Shown: in pieces, positions 14,440 to 19,844 of the stretch
How the letters are laid out: every line of letters begins with the position of its first letter
How positions within the stretch are numbered: the stretch's first letter is position 1
Assembly: GCA_023388195.1 (NCBI GenBank)
Contig: JAEWGR010000192.1
Coordinates: forward strand, 1-20,665
Source of the DNA: Bacillota bacterium
Lineage (GTDB): Bacteria > Bacillota > Negativicutes > Sporomusales > Sporomusaceae
Length of the DNA stretch: 20,665 nt
Reading direction: 5' to 3'
Program-made: the position numbers and the translations under genes
The notes under the pieces: generated by a model
What the model was told of the DNA's origin: nothing
The model's input: the letters and a program-made list of their open reading frames with translations, nothing else
Database searches by the model: none

Positions 14440-15735
14440 ATGGGGTGTGTATGTTCTGGTACTTTGAGTACGGAAACCTTGGAAAAAACCAGTAAACATC
14501 CATGTTACTCCGCAGATGCTCATCATAAATACGCCCGCATTCATTTGCCGGTGGCTCCCCGATGCAATATCCAATGTAATTACTGCAACCGGAAGTATGA
14601 CTGCGTAAATGAGAGCCGGCCAGGTGTTACCAGTGAGGTATTGACACCTGATCTTGCTAAAGCTAAATTTGTCTGGGTTAAAGAAAATATTGAGCACCTT
14701 AGTGTAGTTGGCATTGCCGGCCCGGGTGATGCACTGGCAGACTGGCAATTATCCAGGCAGACGATTGAAAACATTAAAGCCGCCAACCCCGATATTACCT
14801 TCTGCTTATCAACTAACGGCTTATTGCTGCCGGCGTACGCCCACGAGATGGTGGCTTTGGGCGTTCGTCATGTTACGGTAACGGTTAATACCTTAGATCC
14901 GGTTATTGGGGCTCAGATCTATCAGTTTGTATCCTACCAGGGCAAGAATTACACTGGCTTGTCAGCAGCAGAGCTGCTGCTGGCTAATCAGTTAGCCGGA
15001 ATAAAATATGTAGTAGCCCAGGGTGTGCTGGTTAAGATCAATATCGTTATGATTAAAGGTCTCAATGACAGTCATATACCGGCGGTGGTCAAAAAGATGA
15101 AAGAGCTGGGGGTTTTTGTTACCAATATCATGCCCTTGATTCCCGCGCCGGGGAGTGCCTTTCAGCACCTGCCGCAAACAAGTACCAAAGAGTTGAATGC
15201 CCTGCGGGATGTTTGCGAGCTTGACATTCACCAGATGCGGCACTGCCAGCAATGCCGGGCCGATGCCATTGGTTTGCTGCATGAAGACCGTTCGCAGGAG
15301 TTCCGGATGTGCGACCGCTCATCAGATGAGGCATGCGTGAGCAGACCTAAGAGCAAAAAAACATATCGTATTGCTGTAACCTCAAAATATGGAAAGTTGG
15401 TTGATCAGCATTTTGGTCATGCCACCCAGTTTTTTATCTACCAGGGAGACGGGCAAGAGTTTCAACTTAGAGAAACCCGGGCCGTGGCTCAGTATTGCGA
15501 GGGTATGGCCGAATGTGATACAGACAGTGTAGATGCTAAGCGGGATCAGATAATTGAATCACTAACAGACTGCGACGCAGTATTGACCATGCGTATTGGT
15601 TATCATGCCAAAGAAAACCTGCAGCGATACGGGGTTTTTATTACCGAATACTGCGATACAGTTGAAGCCGGTCTTCGTTATGCAGCCAGTCAAATTGCGG
15701 GTTTGCCCCTTAAGCAGGCCAGTGGCTTTAAGTGA
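14440..15735 (+). CDS. nifB: NifB: radical SAM cofactor synthase fused to a NifX-like domain
   Basis: NifB makes the 8Fe carbide-containing core (NifB-co) from two 4Fe-4S clusters and SAM. The N-terminus has HPCYSADAHHKYARIHLPVAPRCN; the radical SAM cluster motif CNIQCNYC is at 42-49, followed by NRKYDCVNESRPGV, all typical of NifB. Residues up to about 300 form the radical SAM core with extra cysteines (HCQQCRADAIG) for the precursor clusters. Residues from about 310 form a NifX/NafY-like domain starting YRIAVTSKYGKLVDQHFGHATQFFIY. At 431 aa it is a full-length fused type. I use ATG 14440, seven nt after GAGGTG, instead of the GTG at 14431 inside that ribosome site. Together with the H, D and K genes it gives a BHDK set without NifEN, as in methylthio-alkane reductase systems. 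Confidence 0.93.
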   Translation: MGCVCSGTLSTETLEKTSKHPCYSADAHHKYARIHLPVAPRCNIQCNYCNRKYDCVNESRPGVTSEVLTPDLAKAKFVWVKENIEHLSVVGIAGPGDALADWQLSRQTIENIKAANPDITFCLSTNGLLLPAYAHEMVALGVRHVTVTVNTLDPVIGAQIYQFVSYQGKNYTGLSAAELLLANQLAGIKYVVAQGVLVKINIVMIKGLNDSHIPAVVKKMKELGVFVTNIMPLIPAPGSAFQHLPQTSTKELNALRDVCELDIHQMRHCQQCRADAIGLLHEDRSQEFRMCDRSSDEACVSRPKSKKTYRIAVTSKYGKLVDQHFGHATQFFIYQGDGQEFQLRETRAVAQYCEGMAECDTDSVDAKRDQIIESLTDCDAVLTMRIGYHAKENLQRYGVFITEYCDTVEAGLRYAASQIAGLPLKQASGFK

Positions 15736-15749
15736 ATCGGAAAAATTGA

Positions 15750-15777
15750 TTGACAAATAATTACCAGTCAGTATAAT
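15750..15777 (+). promoter_or_regulatory. Consensus promoter upstream of the cysK leader
   Basis: A perfect TTGACA (15750-15755), a 16-bp spacer and a perfect TATAAT (15772-15777). Start near 15784, about 23 nt before leader element E7. Confidence 0.85.
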
Positions 15778-15806
15778 TGTAGTTATTATAGGAAAATGTA
15801 TCGATT

Positions 15807-15830
15807 GGCTGATCAGAATGACTGAAGGCT
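15807..15830 (+). promoter_or_regulatory. Repeated leader RNA element, copy E7 (first of two before cysK)
   Basis: P1 is GGC / GCT with one wobble. P2 is TCAG (15813-15816) with CTGA (15822-15825) around AATGA. Internal loop TGA / AG. Outside the terminator it is almost identical to copy E4. Confidence 0.75.
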
Positions 15831-15866
15831 GAGGCATTATCTGCGAGGATATGCCTTGGCCTTTTA
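15827..15866 (+). terminator. First leader terminator before cysK
   Basis: GGCTGAGGCAT (15827-15837) pairs with ATGCCTTGGCC (15851-15861) with two wobbles, the stem continuing inward, followed by TTTTAT. Confidence 0.8.
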
Positions 15867-15904
15867 TAGTCTACCGGAATTTACAAATAAATTCTGTGGA
15901 CATA

Positions 15905-15960
15905 AGAACGACTACGGCTTCTGCTATCGTCCTAACGGACTTGGCACAAGCCAAGTCTTA
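15905..15960 (+). repeat. Structured intergenic repeat, copy 1
   Basis: This shares GGCTTCTGC, CGTCCT and the perfect hairpin GACTTGGC-ACAA-GCCAAGTC (15938-15957) with a second copy at 18174-18247. Here ACGA pairs with TCGT around the GGCTTCTGC segment, where copy 2 has ACGCC pairing with GGCGT, so the outer stem differs in sequence but stays paired. GTCC and GGAC form a small hairpin before the last one. The rest of 15736-16134 holds the promoter, leader copies E7 and E8 and their terminators, and no gene. Confidence 0.7.
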
Positions 15961-16036
15961 TCTTATTGCCTGGTGACCTGACAGTCGGAAATACTGAGGG
16001 TTGCCAATCTGGCGCAGACATGTTAATACAGGATTT

Positions 16037-16064
16037 GACTGATCAGTAGAGCATGCTGAAGGCA
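16037..16064 (+). promoter_or_regulatory. Repeated leader RNA element, copy E8 (second of two before cysK)
   Basis: P2 is TCAG (16043-16046) with CTGA (16056-16059) around a longer nine-nt loop. The TGA / AG internal loop is intact. P1 is the weakest of the set: GAC faces GCA, with only the inner C-G pair clear. Confidence 0.65.
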
Positions 16065-16100
16065 AAGAGTATTCTGTTTAGAATTATTCTTTGCTTTTTT
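16062..16100 (+). terminator. Second leader terminator before cysK
   Basis: GCAAAGA (16062-16068) pairs with TCTTTGC (16088-16094), with an inner ATTCT / AGAAT stem, followed by six T. It ends 35 nt before the cysK start. Confidence 0.85.
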
Positions 16101-16134
16101 GTTTATCAGGAAGATTTTAAGGAGGCAAAACATT

Positions 16135-17064
16135 ATGTCTAAGATTGCCAGCAGTATCACCGCATTAATCGGCGGAACACCGCTCCTGCGGCTTAATAAA
16201 GTAACCACAGACGCTCAGGCTGAAGTGGTTGCAAAACTTGAGTCTTTTAATCCTGGCGGCAGTATTAAGGATCGTATTGGTTTTAGCATGATCAAAGATG
16301 CCGAAGAAAAAGGAATTATCGATAAAAATACGGTGATTATTGAACCTACCAGCGGCAATACCGGTATTGCTCTGGCGTTTATTGCCGCTGCCAAAGGGTA
16401 TCGCCTGATCTTAACTATGCCGGAAACTATGAGTGTGGAACGGCGCAGCCTGCTAAAAGCCTATGGTGCGGAGTTGGTTTTAACCCCTGGCGCAGCAGGC
16501 ATGAAAGGGGCAGTTTTAAAAGCGGAAGAATTAGCGGCCGTAACGCCAAACTCCTTTATCCCCCAACAGTTTAACAACCCTGCCAACCCTGAGATCCACC
16601 GGGCAATTACCGCTGAAGAAATATGGCAGGATACGGACGGTAAGGTGGATATTATTGTTGGCGGTGTGGGTACCGGCGGCACGATAACCGGTGTTGGCGA
16701 GGTGCTTAAAAAACGCAATCCCAATGTAAAAGTGGTGGCCGTGGAGCCTTTTGATTCACCGGTGTTGTCCGGCGGCCAGCCCGGTCCGCATAAAATTCAG
16801 GGGATTGGGGCCGGTTTTGTCCCCAATGTGCTAAATCTGGAAGTAGTTGATGAGATATTCAAGGTAAAGAATGAGGAAGCGCTAACGATTGCACGCAGGC
16901 TGGCCAAAGAAGAAGGAATTTTAGTGGGGATTTCATCCGGGGCTGCGGCATTTGCTGCCTTACAGGTTGCTAAACGCCAGGAGAATGCAGGAAAAACCAT
17001 TGTGGTAGTCTTACCGGATACCGGTGAACGCTATCTGAGTACCATTCTTTTTGCAGAAGAGTAA
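16135..17064 (+). CDS. cysK: Cysteine synthase A (O-acetylserine sulfhydrylase)
   Basis: This 309-aa PLP enzyme condenses O-acetyl-L-serine with sulfide to give L-cysteine in the cytosol. The PLP lysine is K45 in NPGGSIKDRIG; EPTSGNTGIALA is the substrate-binding loop near 67-78; GTGGTITG near 180-187 binds the cofactor phosphate; and the C-terminal LPDTGERYLST is typical of CysK. The ATG at 16135 follows AAGGAGG (16119-16125). It is preceded by two copies of the leader element and followed after about 90 nt by an SsuB/TauB-type ATPase. Fixing sulfide or thiol sulfur into cysteine fits a locus whose nitrogenase-like enzyme could release small sulfur compounds. The CysK family call is firm; use of a thiol in place of sulfide cannot be excluded. 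Confidence 0.93.
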   Translation: MSKIASSITALIGGTPLLRLNKVTTDAQAEVVAKLESFNPGGSIKDRIGFSMIKDAEEKGIIDKNTVIIEPTSGNTGIALAFIAAAKGYRLILTMPETMSVERRSLLKAYGAELVLTPGAAGMKGAVLKAEELAAVTPNSFIPQQFNNPANPEIHRAITAEEIWQDTDGKVDIIVGGVGTGGTITGVGEVLKKRNPNVKVVAVEPFDSPVLSGGQPGPHKIQGIGAGFVPNVLNLEVVDEIFKVKNEEALTIARRLAKEEGILVGISSGAAAFAALQVAKRQENAGKTIVVVLPDTGERYLSTILFAEE

Positions 17065-17156
17065 CCTCATAGCTATTGGATTGCTATTAACATTATGAGA
17101 CTTGAGAATATGTCCTGCTTTTTTGTTGGCAGGAATAGTAATAAGGGGGGAACGTT

Positions 17157-18041
17157 ATGTCCATAGGTCAACTGGCCGCAGCCGACATGGTTGGGGCAGA
17201 TGCTAAAATCGTTGCCCGTAATATTCGGCGTATATACCAGATTAAAAGACAACCGAACGAACCAGCCACTGAGTTTGAAGCAATTAAGCATCTGGACCTT
17301 ACGGTTAAACAAGGCGAGTTTTTGGCCATCGTCGGGCCAAGTGGCTGCGGCAAATCAACTTTCCTGGATATGGTTGCAGGTTTAGCGCAGCCCAGTTCGG
17401 GCGAAATTTTTATTGATGGCAAATTAATCACCGGTCCGGCATTAGACCGGGGGATTGTCATGCAGGGGTATGCACTATTTCCCTGGCGCACGGTAAGAAA
17501 AAATGTTGAATTCGGGCTTGAAATAAAAAAAATTCCTAAAAAGGATCGTAAGGAGATTAGCCAGCGGTATATTGAGCTGGTAGGTTTGGCGAACTTTGAA
17601 GACCGGTATCCGCACGAATTATCCGGGGGGATGAAACAGCGGGTAGCGATTGCCAGGGCCTTGGCCTATGATCCGGAAGTGTTATTGATGGATGAACCAT
17701 TTGCCGCTGTTGATGCCCAGACAAGAGAGGTTTTACAGGAGGAACTGCTCCGAATATGGGAAAAGACAAAAAAAACAATTATATTTGTTACCCATGGCAT
17801 TGATGAAGCTGTGTTTTTAGCAGACCGGGTAGCGGTGATGACTGCTCATCCCGGAACGATTAAGGAAATTGTCAATATTAACCTGCCCAGACCACGTGAC
17901 GGCATTCGATCATCTGCCGATTTTGGCTGGGTTCGCCATAAGATCTGGGAGCTCCTGCAAAATGAACATTTCACCGGCGGGAAGAAGTCTTCGCCAGACC
18001 AAAATGTTGCTGAGGCGATATCCTCATCGGCGGCTTTGTAA
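17157..18041 (+). CDS. SsuB/TauB-type ABC ATPase (nitrate/sulfonate/taurine family), orphan
   Basis: This 294-aa ATP-binding subunit belongs to the nitrate/sulfonate/taurine importer family. Walker A GPSGCGKST is at 60-68; VMQGYALFPWRTV is the Q-loop typical of SsuB/TauB; the signature is LSGGMKQRVAIARAL; Walker B VLLMDEPFAAVDAQ; the H-loop VTHGIDEAVFL. The N-terminus has about 20 extra residues and the C-terminus a Ser/Ala-rich tail. No cognate permease or binding protein is encoded in this window, so it is an orphan here; partners may be elsewhere. The ATG at 17157 follows AAGGGGGG. A short TCCTGC / GCAGGA hairpin lies at 17113-17134 between cysK and this gene. Co-transcription with cysK and the sulfur theme suggest organosulfur import, but specificity is inferred. 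Confidence 0.85.
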   Translation: MSIGQLAAADMVGADAKIVARNIRRIYQIKRQPNEPATEFEAIKHLDLTVKQGEFLAIVGPSGCGKSTFLDMVAGLAQPSSGEIFIDGKLITGPALDRGIVMQGYALFPWRTVRKNVEFGLEIKKIPKKDRKEISQRYIELVGLANFEDRYPHELSGGMKQRVAIARALAYDPEVLLMDEPFAAVDAQTREVLQEELLRIWEKTKKTIIFVTHGIDEAVFLADRVAVMTAHPGTIKEIVNINLPRPRDGIRSSADFGWVRHKIWELLQNEHFTGGKKSSPDQNVAEAISSSAAL

Positions 18042-18071
18042 ACATTTGCTCATTAGCTGAATAATGGTATT

Positions 18072-18095
18072 AGCTGATCAGACATACTGAAGGCT
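18072..18095 (+). promoter_or_regulatory. Repeated leader RNA element, copy E9 (DUF2292/radical SAM unit)
   Basis: P1 is AGC (18072-18074) with GCT (18093-18095), fully paired. P2 is TCAG / CTGA around ACATA, the same loop as copy E3. Internal loop TGA / AG. No clear promoter is seen after the ATPase stop at 18041, so it may act on read-through transcripts. Confidence 0.78.
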
Positions 18096-18135
18096 AAGGG
18101 GCTTATTTTTTTATAAATTAGTCCCTTAGCTTTTT
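18093..18135 (+). terminator. Attenuator between the ABC ATPase and DUF2292 genes
   Basis: GCTAAGGG (18093-18100) pairs with CCCTTAGC (18123-18130), followed by TTTTT. Confidence 0.85.
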
Positions 18136-18173
18136 ACATGAGCAGAAAGCATAGCGGTTTCTGATCTTAAGTA

Positions 18174-18247
18174 GGAACGCCTATACCCAAAGGGCACAGG
18201 CGGCTTCTGCCGGCGTCCTGAGGGACTTGGCACAAGCCAAGTCTTTT
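18174..18247 (+). repeat. Structured intergenic repeat, copy 2, ending in a terminator-like hairpin
   Basis: This is the fuller copy of the repeat at 15905-15960. GGAACGCC (18174-18181) can pair with GGCGTCC, enclosing CCCAAAGGG and GGCTTCTGCC hairpins, a three-way-junction-like layout. It ends with the perfect hairpin GACTTGGC-ACAA-GCCAAGTC (18224-18243) followed by TTTT, so it could act as a further terminator before the DUF2292 gene. Confidence 0.7.
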
Positions 18248-18307
18248 CTATTTACATATCATCTTATTGTTCAGATGAATGCTAAAAAAATATGGGAGGT
18301 GTTATGT

Positions 18308-18661
18308 GTGGAGAAATTAACGCCTAAGAAGCTGTTACTGCCTCAGGTCATGGAGTTGATTCGGCATTCTCTTCATACTGTCCAGTACGGGCACTTAATT
18401 TTAACAATTCAAGATGGGTGCGTCATTAAAATGGAGAAAACAGAGAGGTTCATTTTCTCCTCAAAAAATAAAAAAGGCTACGTAATCCGTGATGTACCTG
18501 AGGGGCAGCACTCCTTGCAGACCAAAATCATTGCTCAGCTCCAGGGGTTGATGTACGGTCAGCTGATCATCCGGATTGAAGACGGCAAGGTTGACCAGAT
18601 TGAGAAGACGGAGAAACGGCGTATTAATGAATATGAAGGAATACACGGCGATGGGATCTAG
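18308..18661 (+). CDS. Tandem DUF2292 (YezD-like) small protein
   Basis: This 117-aa protein contains two copies of the DUF2292/YezD domain, normally a single domain of about 55 aa: residues 12-49 (YGHLILTIQDGCVIKMEKTER) and 69-105 (YGQLIIRIEDGKVDQIEKTEK). YezD-like proteins are of unknown biochemical function but are commonly encoded with cysteine, sulfonate and methionine genes, which fits this locus. The start is GTG at 18308, eight nt after GGGAGG; an ATG at 18304 is in another frame and stops after seven codons, and an upstream extension would begin inside the structured repeat. It is followed after 16 nt by the radical SAM gene. The duplication suggests a pseudo-dimeric form of a protein that may otherwise dimerise; this is inferred. 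Confidence 0.8.
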   Translation: MEKLTPKKLLLPQVMELIRHSLHTVQYGHLILTIQDGCVIKMEKTERFIFSSKNKKGYVIRDVPEGQHSLQTKIIAQLQGLMYGQLIIRIEDGKVDQIEKTEKRRINEYEGIHGDGI

Positions 18662-18677
18662 TACACAGGAGAAATCT

Positions 18678-19277
18678 ATGACAATTACTTATAAACTAGG
18701 TACGGCATTATATATTAATATTACCAACCGCTGTACGAACAGCTGTGTTTTTTGCGTAAGAACCAAAACCGTTGGCGTTGCTGACGGGGTTAATCTTTGG
18801 CTTGAGCGGGAACCCACAGTGAATGAGGTTATTACAGCTATTCAACAATGGGATGTTTCCGGGTTGACTGAATTCGTATTTTGCGGCTATGGTGAGCCCA
18901 TGGTCCGTACGGATGCGATCATTGATATTTGCCGGGAACTGAAGAAAAAATATACTGTGCCCATCCGGATTAATACCAATGGCCAGGCTAATTTGCTTTA
19001 TGAACAGGATATCACACCCTTACTGGCCGGCCTTGTGGATGCTGTTTCAATCAGTATGAACGCCAAAAGTTCCAAAGAGTATCAGGAAATATGCCTATCG
19101 GAATTTGGTGAGAAAGCCTATGACGCGATGCTGGATTTTGCTGTTAAATGTAAGCAGTATATCCCTTCCGTGGTATTAACAATCGTTGATGTCATGCCGG
19201 AAGAAGATATTCGGGTTTGTCGGGAGGGGGCCCGGCAAATCGGCGTGGATTTCCGGGTAAGGCAGCTTGTAGAATAA
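18678..19277 (+). CDS. TatD-linked-type radical SAM protein
   Basis: This 199-aa short radical SAM protein has the cluster motif CTNSCVFC at residues 19-26, followed by EFVFCGYGEPMVR (the GGE-like SAM-binding segment) and INTNGQAN. Its length and the N-terminus YINITNRCTNSCVFCVR match the family usually described as TatD nuclease-associated radical SAM proteins. No TatD gene is present in this window, so its usual partner is missing. The ATG at 18678 follows AGGAG by six nt and gives a normal length; an upstream start at 18576 would overlap DUF2292 widely. It shares a transcription unit with the DUF2292 gene and is closed by a strong terminator. The reaction is unknown; radical SAM chemistry on a sulfur-containing or nucleotide substrate is possible. 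Confidence 0.82.
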   Translation: MTITYKLGTALYINITNRCTNSCVFCVRTKTVGVADGVNLWLEREPTVNEVITAIQQWDVSGLTEFVFCGYGEPMVRTDAIIDICRELKKKYTVPIRINTNGQANLLYEQDITPLLAGLVDAVSISMNAKSSKEYQEICLSEFGEKAYDAMLDFAVKCKQYIPSVVLTIVDVMPEEDIRVCREGARQIGVDFRVRQLVE

Positions 19278-19313
19278 GGCTGAAGGTCTGTATGACAGCG
19301 ATATATATTCCCG

Positions 19314-19349
19314 CGGCGATGAACTGACAAACAGTTTATCGCCGTTTTT
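19314..19349 (+). terminator. Intrinsic terminator after the radical SAM gene
   Basis: CGGCGATGAACTG (19314-19326) pairs with CAGTTTATCGCCG (19332-19344) with one wobble, followed by TTTTT. It marks the right end of the sulfur / nitrogenase-like block. Confidence 0.88.
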
Positions 19350-19394
19350 GATTTGCCGGTTAGAGCAGCGGTGGTATGTGAATGATAATCAGGC

Positions 19395-19423
19395 TTGTAA
19401 TTAACATATAAAGGTGTTAAAAT
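19395..19423 (+). promoter_or_regulatory. Promoter of the padR-hlyD operon with AT-rich inverted repeat
   Basis: TTGTAA (19395-19400), a 17-bp spacer and TAAAAT (19418-19423). Directly downstream AATATTATT and AATAATAAC form an imperfect palindrome that could be an operator for the PadR-type regulator itself; this is a guess. Confidence 0.55.
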
Positions 19424-19468
19424 TAATATTATTAAAAATAATAACTTTTTTATTCAGGAGGAATTGCC

Positions 19469-19828
19469 ATGCCGTCTAAAGATCGTGACTATAAACCATG
19501 GGTTACCCTGATAATCGGTTTATATGTTTTGACACTGCTTGAACAAGAACCAATGCATGGTAATAAGATTGCCGAAGAAATCCGTAACCGGTCCAAGTCG
19601 GCAATCTCCCCTAATCCTAATGCATTGTACCCTCTGCTTAGAGTTATGGAGAAGCATGGCTATATCGCGGGTAACTGGAGTAATCCGGAAACTCGCAATA
19701 AACGGATATACTCCATCACTGAGCCGGGGTTGTCATACCTGCCCGCATTGCGGGGAAAAGTCAGAATAAAGCTGGATGAATCAGCACGTAAACTGCAGAT
19801 CGTGCAGGCCGACTTGCTGTCCAATTAG
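19469..19828 (+). CDS. PadR-family transcriptional regulator
   Basis: This 119-aa cytosolic DNA-binding protein is of the PadR family. The winged-helix core is visible in LIIGLYVLTLLEQEPMHGNKIAEEIRNRSK followed by SPNPNALYPLLRVMEKHGYIAGNWSNPETRNKRIYSITEPGLSYL, the characteristic helix-turn-helix plus wing. The C-terminal helix expected for dimerisation is short but present. The ATG at 19469 follows CAGGAGG. It lies 16 nt upstream of an HlyD-type membrane fusion gene. PadR proteins next to efflux genes usually repress the operon and release it on drug or phenolic binding, so local autorepression is likely. It has its own promoter and no copy of the repeated leader element. Confidence 0.9.
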   Translation: MPSKDRDYKPWVTLIIGLYVLTLLEQEPMHGNKIAEEIRNRSKSAISPNPNALYPLLRVMEKHGYIAGNWSNPETRNKRIYSITEPGLSYLPALRGKVRIKLDESARKLQIVQADLLSN

Positions 19829-19844
19829 AGTGGAGGCGTAAAAT

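Noticed and set aside
6872..15735. Canonical Mo-nitrogenase nif cluster
   Set aside because: nifE, nifN and nifV are absent from the window, the NifD-like protein lacks the histidine ligand, the NifK-like protein is short, and the neighbours are sulfur genes. Only the H and B proteins look canonical.
16001..16029. Separate promoter (TTGCCA, 17 bp, TAATAC) before element E8
   Set aside because: The predicted start would fall at the first base of E8, closer than at any other copy, and both boxes are imperfect. Read-through from the consensus promoter at 15750 is simpler.
3710..18095. Kink-turn (box C/D-like UGAU...CUGA) reading of the repeated element
   Set aside because: TGAT and CTGA occur in several copies, but copies with CCAG/CTGG, TTAG/CTAA and TTGGT/ACCAA keep Watson-Crick complementarity and lose the box sequences, so a simple helix fits better.
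3710..18135. Known leader classes: T-box, S-box (SAM-I), BglG-type RAT, ANTAR target, hammerhead (CUGA core)
   Set aside because: No T-box AGGGTGGTACCGCG-type core, no SAM-I multi-stem layout, P2 loops lack the A1/G4 pattern of ANTAR hairpins, the sequence differs from RAT sites, and the hammerhead GAAA strand and cleavage geometry are missing. The judgement is by eye and an Rfam scan would be decisive.
15905..18247. CRISPR array or insertion-sequence ends
   Set aside because: Only two non-adjacent copies of the repeat exist, with no regular spacers, no transposase gene and no terminal inverted repeats with target duplications in the window.
18227..18307. Longer N-terminus for the DUF2292 protein starting at 18227
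   Set aside because: It would begin inside the structured repeat hairpin and encode sequence with no family resemblance; GTG 18308 has a proper ribosome site.
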